From the IMG/VR virus record IMGVR_UViG_3300035670_012355, positions 1-46,172 of that record: a DNA stretch of 46,172 bases; one strand, given 5' to 3'. The notes beneath the pieces are model-generated. The model made no database searches. It saw nothing but the letters and a program-made list of their open reading frames with translations, and had not been told where the DNA came from. Every line of letters starts with the position of its first letter. Position 1 is the first letter of the stretch. The stretch comes from a virus. A program made the position numbers and the translations under genes. Of this stretch, positions 23,171 through 33,296 are shown one piece after another.

Positions 23171-24121
23171 TTAAAGTAATCCTCTATCACACAAATCTTT
23201 ATTGTCTTTAAAAGGACAGTATGTGCAATTATATTTTGAGGGATTTTTCAATTGAGGTCCGGTATTGTAAGAACCATCCTTGTTAAAAGCCATTTCAATA
23301 AACTCCTGAAATAGTTTAGTAGCTTTATTGAGTTTGATTTTTCCAGAAGCAGGCACGTGAATTTGCACTCTAGGGTCTGGGAAATCGGGATTACCGTGTA
23401 GTTTTCTTTTAACGATAAAATATTCGATATCAATGTTATCTACAGGGAATCCAAATTGTTCACTAAAGAACTTTTTATAAAGAATTAACTGCATGTTTTT
23501 AATCTCATCAGTTTTTTCTTTATCTCTCCAACCACGAGTTGAAGTTTTAATATCTATAATCTTAACCTTGTTTAGTGTTTCATTGTATAAAACTACATCA
23601 AGGAATCCTTTATAGTATAGATTTTTATAAACAGGATTAGGTTGAAGAGTAATAGGTACTTCAATACCTACTAACCACCAACCTCGTTTACTAAAATATT
23701 TGCCTTTATTTTTCTTAAACCAAGAAAGAATACCTAACCCATCCTCATAAAACTCTCTAAGTTGTTCTGGGGATGAAAAATGTTCTTTTTTATTACGTTC
23801 GTAATCTGCTCTGTAACCTTCTCTAAGTTTTTCTTCGAATTGACCCTCTAAATCAATTTGATCAGCTGCTGTTTTACTTACGTTATAAAACGCGGTCAGA
23901 TAGTCTTGTAACACAGCGTGGATTGCCGTACCGAACGTCATATGAATCGATACTTCAGACGTATAATGCCCATCTCGATATTGGAGCGCCCACTTATGTG
24001 GGCAGCTCTCAAACATCGAGAATTGACTAAACGATATCATTTTTTGATATCTATGGTCAACGTCTGGGGGCGTGAATTGCTGTACCTCTTTAATTATAGA
24101 GGGGGTTTTCTTTTTAGCCAA
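23171..24121 (-). CDS. PD-(D/E)XK nuclease with Fe-S cysteines (RecB/Cas4-like)
   Basis: A 316-residue protein. An early Cys in MFESCPHKW, then the nuclease core GFLDVVL and KIIDIKTS (Asp-xn-Asp-x-Lys), a Gln helix KNMQLILYKK, and a C-terminal CTYCPFKDNKDLC form the iron-sulfur exonuclease pattern of Cas4 and the AddB nuclease domain. It probably processes DNA ends in recombination. The predicted start is a TTG at 24121; an ATG at 24040 would remove the N-terminal 27 residues. Confidence 0.85.
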   Translation of the reverse strand: MAKKKTPSIIKEVQQFTPPDVDHRYQKMISFSQFSMFESCPHKWALQYRDGHYTSEVSIHMTFGTAIHAVLQDYLTAFYNVSKTAADQIDLEGQFEEKLREGYRADYERNKKEHFSSPEQLREFYEDGLGILSWFKKNKGKYFSKRGWWLVGIEVPITLQPNPVYKNLYYKGFLDVVLYNETLNKVKIIDIKTSTRGWRDKEKTDEIKNMQLILYKKFFSEQFGFPVDNIDIEYFIVKRKLHGNPDFPDPRVQIHVPASGKIKLNKATKLFQEFIEMAFNKDGSYNTGPQLKNPSKYNCTYCPFKDNKDLCDRGLL

Positions 24122-24124
24122 AAC

Positions 24125-24487
24125 TTATTTCCATTTGCCTCTCATAACTAGCTGGGCAATAATCCCGTAGTTTGAGATATCAATAAAACTATCAATCATT
24201 GCTTCTCCAGCTACGTAATTTTTCCCATTACGTTGAAGCATATTTTTTAAACGATTAATTTTATCATTGCAACGAAGCCAGATACCTGTAATAGAAAGAT
24301 TAATATCTTCTTCTTTTTCTAGAGTAGAACCTAAAGCAATGTTTTGAAGACCATAATCCATCATTTTACTAGCAAACAATTCATATTGTTCTTTTTGAAC
24401 TTGTTGAAATTCGTATGCTAGTTCTGGGTATTTGATTTCAAAATCTGTAACTGCTTTACTGTTTCCGTAACCTACTTGTTCTTCCAT
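24125..24487 (-). CDS. DUF1599-like (nucleotide modification-associated) protein
   Basis: A 120-residue protein. FASKMMDYGLQNIALG, LRCNDKINRLKNML and AGEAMIDSFIDISNYGIIA agree with DUF1599, a domain seen with nucleotide-modification genes in phages. The reaction is not known. In this genome a 7-deazaguanine cassette lies 10 kb away, so a link to base modification or to dNTP handling is possible. Confidence 0.75.
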   Translation of the reverse strand: MEEQVGYGNSKAVTDFEIKYPELAYEFQQVQKEQYELFASKMMDYGLQNIALGSTLEKEEDINLSITGIWLRCNDKINRLKNMLQRNGKNYVAGEAMIDSFIDISNYGIIAQLVMRGKWK

Positions 24488-24904
24488 TTATAGAGTTTTT
24501 ACTAATTTATCTTGTTCTTTTTGATCGATTCCCATTTGCCACAAAATACTTCGAACTCCAGGTTCTCGAATTATATCAATGTAGTGATCAGCTTCACCTA
24601 AACTACATTCATAATATTTTGCTACGTATTCTGCTACACTTTGTGGTCTTTGTTTTTTACTTGATTTGACATACTTTAGCCAAATCTTTTTCTTTGGGAT
24701 CATTTCTCTGTAAATGGTATAAATCTGTTTTTTGTTCTGCGGGCTTATCTTTTGAACATAATTTACAAGTTCTATGTAATTTATATCCATCGATAAATAT
24801 CTATGAACCATATAAGAGTTGAATGAGTCCCATGACTCTTCCGTGAAATTGCTAGGAGGAGTCTTCTTAACTGTTATCTCTTCTAGCCAATCAAATAGCG
24901 TCAT
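24488..24904 (-). CDS. Clamp loader small subunit, T4 gp62-like
   Basis: A 138-residue protein. The start TLFDWLEEITVKKTP and the segments FNSYMVHRYLSMD and YVQKISPQN follow the pattern of the T4 gp62 clamp loader A subunit. It should form a complex with the gp44-like AAA+ protein to open the sliding clamp. Three small unrelated genes separate it from the AAA+ gene, whereas in T4 the two are adjacent. Confidence 0.8.
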   Translation of the reverse strand: MTLFDWLEEITVKKTPPSNFTEESWDSFNSYMVHRYLSMDINYIELVNYVQKISPQNKKQIYTIYREMIPKKKIWLKYVKSSKKQRPQSVAEYVAKYYECSLGEADHYIDIIREPGVRSILWQMGIDQKEQDKLVKTL

Positions 24905-25130
24905 ATTCGTCTTGAAGTTCCTTAGGAAGTGTTTCCTTCAAGATAGCACCTGTTTTAACATCATAAAACACAGGGATAGGAATAAGTGCATCTTGTGCAG
25001 TACCAACTGCAAAGCGTGATGCTTTACGCAAGATAAGACCTTCAGCAACTACGTAGTTACCATCAGGGGTTTCAACCTTTTCTGTGTTTTTAAGGTCGAT
25101 ATTAAGTTTAAGATCTTGATTTTGATTCAT
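24891..25130 (-). CDS. Hypothetical protein
   Basis: A 79-residue protein with beta-rich character (YVVAEGLILRKAS, IPIPVFYDVKTG). Its stop lies inside the start of the clamp loader small-subunit gene. Not recognised; its place in the clamp-loader block suggests expression with replication genes. Confidence 0.55.
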   Translation of the reverse strand: MNQNQDLKLNIDLKNTEKVETPDGNYVVAEGLILRKASRFAVGTAQDALIPIPVFYDVKTGAILKETLPKELQDEYDAI

Positions 25131-25302
25131 GATAATCTATTATAAAACCAATCGCTACAATTAAATTCATACCTACACTAGCGATTATTTCGTGTAAGTC
25201 TTCGTATACATTCATTGTTAAATGAACATGTCCTATCATCCAGAAAGGTATAGAAAGATTTTGGCTAATCCAAACTACAGTATACTTAAGAAATTGTTTC
25301 AT
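25108..25302 (-). CDS. Small membrane protein
   Basis: A 64-residue protein with two hydrophobic stretches (about residues 8-25 and 40-55) and a charged tail. Overlaps both neighbours. Not recognised; it may fix something to the membrane, but no partner is evident. Confidence 0.5.
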   Translation of the reverse strand: MKQFLKYTVVWISQNLSIPFWMIGHVHLTMNVYEDLHEIIASVGMNLIVAIGFIIDYHESKSRS

Positions 25303-25471
25303 ATTCTACGTCTTCTATCTCTCGTACAAAATATATAGCTCCTTCTTTTTTAAAAGTATGTGTACAGTGCCAAAGTTGTCGTAAGATATCTAAATCCCAT
25401 TGCTTATCATCTCTTATAATTCTAACTACTTTAAATAACTTATTATTAGCATTTATAATCTGATAGTTCAT
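25286..25471 (-). CDS. Small hypothetical protein
   Basis: A 61-residue protein, alpha/beta with a Trp/His patch (QLWHCTHTF). It overlaps the clamp-loader ATPase stop by 4 bases (ATGA). Not recognised. Confidence 0.5.
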   Translation of the reverse strand: MNYQIINANNKLFKVVRIIRDDKQWDLDILRQLWHCTHTFKKEGAIYFVREIEDVEYETIS

Positions 25472-26385
25472 AGAATAGAGATTATTTTAGCTATACAAGC
25501 CATAATATTGATTTCTTTATCAATTCTAAAGTTAGAATGGTATTGATATTCTTCAATAATAATTGTTATAAGGCCTTCCTGCCCTCCAGCATACACTGAA
25601 GCGTTCTCATAAAGTGCTTTAAATAACTCATCATAATCATTAATATTAGAATCAGCAATTATTTGGCGAATAGTTTTCCAGTTTTTACCGGTTTTAAGCT
25701 CGTTTATAACTTGTTCAGTATAACCATTTGATACAAGTATTGACTTATCTAAAACTAGTTTATTATTAATAGTAGATAACTGAGCGGTACCTAAAATTTT
25801 ACGAATATCAGGGTAATATTGTTTAACAATAGGGCCTAGGGTTTCTTTAGTCCACCCAATTCCTTCTTTATCTAGAATGTCTGCTACGTGAGCAGCTACT
25901 TCTTTCATTGAAGGAGGAACAATTTTAAGTACCTGACAACGTGATTGTAAAGGATCAATAATACGTTCCACATAGTTACACGTTAAAATAAAACGTGTAG
26001 TACGTGAAAATGTTTCAATAACGTTACGAAGTGATGCTTGGGCTTGAATGGTTAAAAAATCAGCCTCATCTAGAATAACTACTTTGAGAGGTTTGAACGA
26101 AGCTGTTGAAGCAAAGCCTGACACCTTGTCCCTAATTGTTTCAATTCCTCTTTCGTCTGAGGCATTGATGTAAAGATAGTCACAATCAAGGTTATTGACA
26201 ATGAGCTTAGCAAGAGTAGTTTTGCCAGTTCCAGCTGGTCCATAGAATATTAGGTTTTGTATATCGTTCTGTGATAAATATTTCGATATAGTTGCTTTAA
26301 TATTCTCGTTACCTACATACTCATCTAGTATTTTACTACGATATTTTTCAACTAATAGAGTATGTTCTTTACTCGAAGTCACCAT
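25468..26385 (-). CDS. Clamp loader ATPase, T4 gp44-like (RFC/AAA+)
   Basis: A 305-residue AAA+ protein. Walker A GPAGTGKT is at residues 49-56, Walker B ILDEADF near 107, sensor LTCNY and the arginine-finger SRC motif near 150, then a helical collar domain. This is the order in RFC small subunits and T4 gp44. Four copies with one gp62-like subunit should load the gp45-like clamp. It starts inside the 26369 gene end. Confidence 0.9.
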   Translation of the reverse strand: MVTSSKEHTLLVEKYRSKILDEYVGNENIKATISKYLSQNDIQNLIFYGPAGTGKTTLAKLIVNNLDCDYLYINASDERGIETIRDKVSGFASTASFKPLKVVILDEADFLTIQAQASLRNVIETFSRTTRFILTCNYVERIIDPLQSRCQVLKIVPPSMKEVAAHVADILDKEGIGWTKETLGPIVKQYYPDIRKILGTAQLSTINNKLVLDKSILVSNGYTEQVINELKTGKNWKTIRQIIADSNINDYDELFKALYENASVYAGGQEGLITIIIEEYQYHSNFRIDKEINIMACIAKIISIL

Positions 26386-26628
26386 ACAGGTCGTATTTTT
26401 TAGGTTCCGGTTTTGGAATTTCTATTTCTTGTGTTGTGATAACATACAACTTACTTTTCATAGGCTCAAGCCTAAATGCAGTAGGTTTAGTATTAGATGC
26501 TTGATAATAAGCATTTAAAACTTCAGTAATTGACTCATAAACTTTCTCACCGCCAAGGAGTTTCCACCTGTCACCAGGTGGAACTCGCTCAGCGATTTGA
26601 ATGTTTTTTTCTACTTGTTGGGTATCCA

Positions 26629-26629
<1 letters not shown>
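26369..26629 (-). CDS. Hypothetical protein
   Basis: An 86-residue protein with a Pro-rich, acidic C-terminal tail ending in KYDLYGDFE and a conserved-looking centre. It is fused into the transcription unit between groEL and the clamp loader ATPase, with TAATG coupling to groEL's stop. Not recognised. Confidence 0.55.
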
Positions 26630-28561
<1,932 letters not shown>

Positions 28562-28565
<4 letters not shown>

Positions 28566-28852
28566 ATTTTAATAACTTGACTTAAACGATTAACGATTTG
28601 ATTATAATTGTCGATATATTCTTGGATTGTATCATAGCTGATACTCATAGCCTCGTCTCGAGCAATTGCTTCAAGAGCACTGCCTAAACTAGTATAGTAT
28701 CCAAGTGTTTGTTGGTATTCTTTACCACTTTCTTCAGCGGTAATTCCTTTTTGCACAGCATAACAATAGTCATCCAATTGAATGTAATAGGGTTCAATTA
28801 GAGGATCTTTGATGTAACGTGTGTACTGCTTTGATTCCTTTGTTTTTCGCAT
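28562..28852 (-). CDS. Conserved-looking hypothetical protein
   Basis: A 96-residue protein, first gene of the chaperone operon. IKDPLIEPYYIQLDDYCYAV and TLGYYTSLGSALEAIA are reminiscent of small proteins seen in other Bacteroidota phages, but no function is known to me. It starts after a GTTATG context with a TATATTCA -7-like box about 18 bases upstream. Confidence 0.6.
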
Positions 28853-28869
28853 AACATTTTATTATAACG

Positions 28870-28901
28870 TGAATATACGACTAAAATTGCGCTAGGGCAC
28901 G
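28870..28901 (-). promoter_or_regulatory. Weak promoter and shared 10-mer before the chaperonin operon
   Basis: On the minus strand a -7-like TATATTCA is present 18 bases before the start, but the -33 position reads CGTGC rather than TTTG. The 10-mer at 28891-28900 recurs inverted at 29406-29415 upstream of hsp20. The pairing may mark a common control of the two chaperone units. Confidence 0.35.
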
Positions 28902-29415
28902 CTTTTAATCAAAAACTATTACTTAATTTTAAGGACTTTTGGTTTAGCTTCTTCAGCAAATGGTACAGAAATTTTTAGAAGACCATTCTTCATTTCTGCA
29001 GTTGCGTCTGCAAGCTTAAACTTAGAAGCTACTTTGTAACCTAAATTAAAAGAACGACGTGCAATACCTTTGTGGAGGTAAGTACAGTCGTTCACATCAC
29101 AACACTTGTCGTCTTCACTTTTATTGTAAGATATTTTAAGAACATCTCCTTCGATATTGATTCCAATATCGCTTTTTTCAAGACCAGTACATGCAACTTC
29201 AAAGTGCAAGCCGTCTTTGTTCTCGTAAATATCTACTGGGTGGGGAATTTTAGCCTCAATGGCTGGTTGGAAATTTAATTCCGATCTGAAGAAATCTTTA
29301 AACAACAGATCAAATGGTGAGAGGTGTCTCTCTGAAATAAATGTAGTCATACGCTAATAAATTTGTGCTGTCCTAAGATCAGCGGGTTAAACTTAACATA
29401 ACTTTGTGCCCTAGC
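28891..29415. repeat. 10-bp inverted repeat flanking hsp20
   Basis: GCTAGGGCAC at 28891-28900 and its reverse complement at 29406-29415 flank the hsp20 gene, one in the promoter region of the groES/groEL unit and one upstream of hsp20 itself. It may be a shared operator or the trace of a mobile unit; a 10-mer is short enough for chance in a 46-kb window. Confidence 0.35.
28919..29350 (-). CDS. Small heat-shock protein Hsp20
   Basis: A 143-residue alpha-crystallin protein. The domain runs from about residue 35 (IPHPVDIYENKDGLHFEVA) to GLLKISVP; the C-terminal anchoring motif is VLKIK (I/V-x-I). A Cys pair in DDKCCDVNDC is an addition to the usual domain. It should act as an ATP-independent holdase. 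It has its own upstream region containing the shared 10-mer and a possible TTG/TAAGTTTA promoter. Confidence 0.92.
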   Translation of the reverse strand: MTTFISERHLSPFDLLFKDFFRSELNFQPAIEAKIPHPVDIYENKDGLHFEVACTGLEKSDIGINIEGDVLKISYNKSEDDKCCDVNDCTYLHKGIARRSFNLGYKVASKFKLADATAEMKNGLLKISVPFAEEAKPKVLKIK

Positions 29416-29440
29416 TACAATTTTATGTCTATAATAAATA

Positions 29441-30181
29441 TTATTGGTCTGCTTTTCTTACAATATAGTATGTACTTTTCCAGTTATCTCCTTCAAATAC
29501 AAACTTTAACAATCCTTGAATATTCAAACTCATGTGAGCTACATTCGCATCTTTATTATTTGCGAATACAACGCGAATCATTTCAGAGTTGAATGGGATA
29601 TTGAAATTGTATTGTTCGCCGGTTATAACCGTGTCAGGAACGATATACTCAATTTTATTTGTGTGGTTTGAATTATCTCCAAACACCATTGTAAGCACTT
29701 GCTCACCATCAAAGTTTTGAGTAATAGTAAAATTTACATTATCACTTTGTAGTGCATTTTTAGCTTTAATAACAGCTGAAATAGCATCTGATTCAAAGGT
29801 ACTTTCGATAATATAATCGTTTGGATCGTTTACTTTACCTGGTTCGTTAATCAATAATAGATCTGAAAGTGAATAGTTTAGTTTGTAACTAACGTCTTCA
29901 ATTACTAGTTTACTAAAAATTCTACCTGTTTTTTCTAGCTGTAGGTTTAGATCACCTGAGGTAATTCCCAATAGTTTATCTAATTGAGAAGTGTTGTAAA
30001 TAGCAATTTCGCAATCTTCTAAATCAAAACCCTTGTAAGTAACTTCCCCAATCATATCTTTTGTTGGGGCGTTAAATTTAATATTTAGCTGTTTTTCTTT
30101 AACAGTCCATTTTACAGCGTCAATCATTCCACTCAAATTATACTTTGAGATGATTGCTTGTAATTCTCCTTTATTTACCAT
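29441..30181 (-). CDS. Sliding clamp, T4 gp45-like
   Basis: A 246-residue protein. It begins with a strand-helix pattern and continues with SKLVIEDVSYKLNYSLSDLLLINEPGK and YNFNIPFNSEMIRVVFANNKD, typical of T4 gp45 clamps that trimerise to encircle DNA. It sits 2 bases downstream of the polymerase C-terminal half and is likely the processivity factor of that enzyme. Confidence 0.85.
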   Translation of the reverse strand: MVNKGELQAIISKYNLSGMIDAVKWTVKEKQLNIKFNAPTKDMIGEVTYKGFDLEDCEIAIYNTSQLDKLLGITSGDLNLQLEKTGRIFSKLVIEDVSYKLNYSLSDLLLINEPGKVNDPNDYIIESTFESDAISAVIKAKNALQSDNVNFTITQNFDGEQVLTMVFGDNSNHTNKIEYIVPDTVITGEQYNFNIPFNSEMIRVVFANNKDANVAHMSLNIQGLLKFVFEGDNWKSTYYIVRKADQ

Positions 30182-30183
30182 AT

Positions 30184-31113
30184 TTAAAAACTAAAAAACA
30201 GATTACGGTAGGGATTTAAATTAAGTGACCATCCTAAATCATGATAAAACCCTTCTAATTTACTTTCCAAAATCGATTCAAATGATTTGTGTTTGTCAGC
30301 ATAATCGTCTAATAATGTACGAATCTTTTCTGGCATATCAAAATCTAGGAATGCGAGTGCTTCTACTTTGTATGGGTTATCTTTTAGATAAATCCATTTT
30401 ACTTTATCACCCTGTGTAATTCTAGAGTGTTGTTTATCTAAACCCCAAAATGATAGTAAATCATTGTATTTGATAGCTGCTTTAACTGGGGCAGGTGCTT
30501 TAGGTTTGATTAATGAGAACATTTCTCCGGGTTTAGGGGCACGCTCAACATAATCGTTTAGAGTTTTTACTGAAGTTGGGTTACCTAGAATTGTAATATC
30601 AAGCTCTTTTGACATAATGTGCTCTCTAAACTCTAGAAGCAATTTATCAATTTCACTTTGTTTAGTACCCTTAAGAGCTAACTCTAGAATTTTATTAAAG
30701 AACTTTCCAAAAATAGGAGGAAAGTTAGCTTTCATAAACTCTAGACCTTTAATATCTAGCTCGTTTTTAACTACACCTTCTTTTTTAGTAATCCACTGAG
30801 CGTATCTTCGAGTTGCTCTAAAGTAAGCTGAACGAATGATACACTCGGTTTTCATCTCAAAACGGTGAACAGGAACGTTAAACACGTTTGTGGACATTTC
30901 CGAATAATAATCGGTAATTAAGTCTTGGTATTTGAGGGCGATTTCTTCAAGTTTGTTATCTCTTTCTTCTTCATCCATCTCATCAAAATTAGGGTAGAGA
31001 TGCCTAAGCAGAGGTTCAGCATTATAATAGTTAGAGTCGGTATCAACATAAGCGCAATAATTAGTATCGCCTTCTTTACAGATAAACCAAGGTGTACTTT
31101 CTAAATTAATCAT
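30184..31113 (-). CDS. DNA polymerase family B, C-terminal half (motif C onward)
   Basis: A 309-residue protein that begins just before polymerase motif C: YVDTDS with Asp24 and Asp26, one half of the catalytic palm. ATRRYAQW matches the KKRY-type motif that contacts DNA, followed by the thumb. The C terminus is YRNLFFSF, resembling the clamp-binding tail of T4 gp43. It lacks exonuclease, motif A and motif B, which are in the 31575-33296 gene. It must associate with that half to act. Its ATG overlaps the Smr gene stop as ATGA, so all four genes are coupled. Confidence 0.9.
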   Translation of the reverse strand: MINLESTPWFICKEGDTNYCAYVDTDSNYYNAEPLLRHLYPNFDEMDEEERDNKLEEIALKYQDLITDYYSEMSTNVFNVPVHRFEMKTECIIRSAYFRATRRYAQWITKKEGVVKNELDIKGLEFMKANFPPIFGKFFNKILELALKGTKQSEIDKLLLEFREHIMSKELDITILGNPTSVKTLNDYVERAPKPGEMFSLIKPKAPAPVKAAIKYNDLLSFWGLDKQHSRITQGDKVKWIYLKDNPYKVEALAFLDFDMPEKIRTLLDDYADKHKSFESILESKLEGFYHDLGWSLNLNPYRNLFFSF

Positions 31114-31334
31114 TCTACTACTACTATTTCTCCTAAATTGTGAGACGAAATATAATACTTAAAATCCCACTCATCAAGGAAATCCATTACTATTTCTTGC
31201 ATTTTTTGAGAATTACCTGTTATTATATTTGCTCCTTTACGATCAAAACCTTGCCAAAAGAAAAAGTCAATCAACTTATCTTCAACATCAGCATGTTTAA
31301 CCCCGTGCAAATCAAGCGTTGTCTTCCTCTTCAT
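31110..31334 (-). CDS. Smr-domain protein between polymerase halves
   Basis: A 74-residue protein. TTLDLHGVKHADVEDKL is the LDLHG motif of the Smr domain, followed by a strand-helix region (ANIITGNSQKMQEIV) as in Smr nicking or RNA-binding domains such as the MutS2 C terminus. Smr domains cut or bind nucleic acids. Here it sits between two parts of one polymerase, translationally coupled to both sides, so it may be part of the replisome. Confidence 0.8.
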   Translation of the reverse strand: MKRKTTLDLHGVKHADVEDKLIDFFFWQGFDRKGANIITGNSQKMQEIVMDFLDEWDFKYYISSHNLGEIVVVE

Positions 31335-31575
31335 TATGTATTACACCCTCAAGTTCACCTTTTTGGTTGTAAATCTGTTCGGGAACAGTAATATAAAATT
31401 TTTCTCCTTTAATGCTAAAACGTCCTCCTTGCTTAAGCATTTTCTTAAAAAAGAGTACTTCTTTATCTGACCACTTTTCTGATTTGAAAATAATAGTATC
31501 TTTGTCAAGTTTTTCACCTGCGCTATAAATTGATACTCCTGCTCTAATTGATTGTTTTGAAATTTTGTTTTCCAT
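31312..31575 (-). CDS. Hypothetical protein between polymerase halves
   Basis: An 87-residue protein, beta-rich and basic in the centre (KMLKQGGRFSIKGEKFYI), acidic at the end. ATG overlaps the stop of the polymerase N-terminal half as TAATG. Not recognised; a bridging or nucleic-acid binding role is only a possibility. Confidence 0.55.
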   Translation of the reverse strand: MENKISKQSIRAGVSIYSAGEKLDKDTIIFKSEKWSDKEVLFFKKMLKQGGRFSIKGEKFYITVPEQIYNQKGELEGVIHNEEEDNA

Positions 31576-33296
31576 TATAGTGTAAGTTCTCCTCTCATTA
31601 CTTTATTCATATGAGTGTTAGCAAAATAAGCTGATTCCTGAATAATTCGTTGACCAGACAAAGTAATACTTTCACTCAAAATTACGTTACCATACCTGAA
31701 TGAACCCAAAGCAGTAGCTCCGTAAAGTGAGTTCAACAAGATTTTCATTGTGTGTTGCATCAAGTGAAACTTTTCACCATCTGCTTTGTTGCCTGCTTTG
31801 TAAGCTTGCTTCATTTTATTTTTATATATAACTCGCTCCTCAAACCATTTTGCCAGAATCGTTTTTAGTACCGAATCAAAATCAGTTCGGTACATAACTC
31901 CATTAGCTGAAATTGCTAAATTAGAAGATTCTACCAAATTGATAATGTCTTTAACCTTCATTTGAGCTGTTCTACGCTTTGAATTTTGAACAGTAAACTC
32001 GTGATCCGGATTCATCTTTTTCAAATCATTTAATCCGTATCGACAGTTAAAAATCTCTTTATTCTCAACGACTACTTTTTCATCCGGCATCAAAATCCTA
32101 CCTACTAGCGTTTCTTTACCGATATTCAAAGACATGATAATTGAAGGATACAATGAAGTTAAATCCTCGTCAAACATGTAATTGAATAAACCCGCGTTAG
32201 GACAAAATAAGTAACCACCTGCGTAATTCTTTTTAGTAATTGGATTTCGATCGCGAGCCGGAGGTACAATACCTTGAGACAACAAGTAAGCCGAAATAGC
32301 ACCATCGTGAATCATACTATTCTTGTAAACGTCTGAATAGTTGATTTTACCTTTATGTGCTAGGTTTTTTGTTAAAGGTAAGTATTGGAATTTCTCGTCT
32401 AATGCCTTTAAAATCTCTACGTCTCGGAAGTTGTACGAGATAAACTTTTGTTTGTCTTCTCTAAACAAGCGGTCCAAACTACCCTCGTACTCGATTTTTT
32501 CCATACCTACGTACTTTTTACCTAAGGCATCAAGCTTATAGGATGGTTCGTCTTTAAAGCTAAACTTTTTGTGTAGCTTCATATAGTCTAAAGATTCGGT
32601 ACCCGCAATTTTAAGCCAACCATCTCTGTTCCATTCGGATTCATCCATTACAATTCCGATCGGAGACAGCATGTTTGCTACTTCTTTGTCAAATACATTA
32701 CAAAGGCGGTAATAGAGGTAAGGGATATCAAAGTAGTCACTGTTGTAGCCAACAAGTATATCCGGATTAATTTCGCGGAGGTGGGTTATAAAAGCCTCAA
32801 GTAAGGCTTTTTCTGTCGGAACCGGAATAATCTCCCTGTTACCTTCTTTATCTCTTTGTAGCTCGCTTTTTTTATCTAAGATAAGAATTTTCCACTCATC
32901 TGTTTGCTTATGCCACCAAGCTATAGAGGTGATAGGTTTAGGAGCGCTACGAATGTAATCTTCTGTAAGCGCACCTCCCATTTCACACTCTATATCAAAA
33001 AATACTTCTTGGTGGGTAGTAGAGGGCTCGTCATTTGTTCCGTACATATCAACTAGAAACCTTTGGTAGGGCCTCATATCGTGAAAGTGCAATTTGGGGT
33101 TATCTTTTTCCCATTTATTTACTTTACGGAGTGATTCTTGTCTTAATCCTCTAATGTTCTTGTCTGCATCATGATCATCGCATTCAACGTAAGCGTGGTA
33201 ATTCCAAGCCATAGTTTGATAACCGCCATCATCCCACAAGTGAATTCTATAATTGTTTTCCTTGAGGGGTTGTACAAAACAAGATTTATAACTCAT
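31575..33296 (-). CDS. DNA polymerase family B, N-terminal half (exonuclease to motif B)
   Basis: A 573-residue protein. The 3'-5' exonuclease is complete: DIE at residues 101-103, GYNSDYFD with Asp190, and YNFRD with Asp292. Polymerase motif A is DEDLTSLYPS with Asp378; motif B is KILLNSLYG (518-526). It ends 47 residues after motif B, before motif C, which is in the separate 30184-31113 gene. Catalytic aspartates of motifs A and C are thus on two polypeptides. It is the first of four coupled genes. Confidence 0.92.
   Translation of the reverse strand: MSYKSCFVQPLKENNYRIHLWDDGGYQTMAWNYHAYVECDDHDADKNIRGLRQESLRKVNKWEKDNPKLHFHDMRPYQRFLVDMYGTNDEPSTTHQEVFFDIECEMGGALTEDYIRSAPKPITSIAWWHKQTDEWKILILDKKSELQRDKEGNREIIPVPTEKALLEAFITHLREINPDILVGYNSDYFDIPYLYYRLCNVFDKEVANMLSPIGIVMDESEWNRDGWLKIAGTESLDYMKLHKKFSFKDEPSYKLDALGKKYVGMEKIEYEGSLDRLFREDKQKFISYNFRDVEILKALDEKFQYLPLTKNLAHKGKINYSDVYKNSMIHDGAISAYLLSQGIVPPARDRNPITKKNYAGGYLFCPNAGLFNYMFDEDLTSLYPSIIMSLNIGKETLVGRILMPDEKVVVENKEIFNCRYGLNDLKKMNPDHEFTVQNSKRRTAQMKVKDIINLVESSNLAISANGVMYRTDFDSVLKTILAKWFEERVIYKNKMKQAYKAGNKADGEKFHLMQHTMKILLNSLYGATALGSFRYGNVILSESITLSGQRIIQESAYFANTHMNKVMRGELTL

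Noticed and set aside
29351-29440. tRNA or structured RNA upstream of hsp20
   Set aside because: The 90-base gap shows no acceptor stem, T-loop motif GTTCRA or cloverleaf; it looks like a promoter region.
31110-33296. Polymerase break as a sequencing or assembly frameshift
   Set aside because: The two halves are separated by 461 bases holding two intact, coupled reading frames, and each half has its own proper start or stop, so a simple frameshift cannot explain it.
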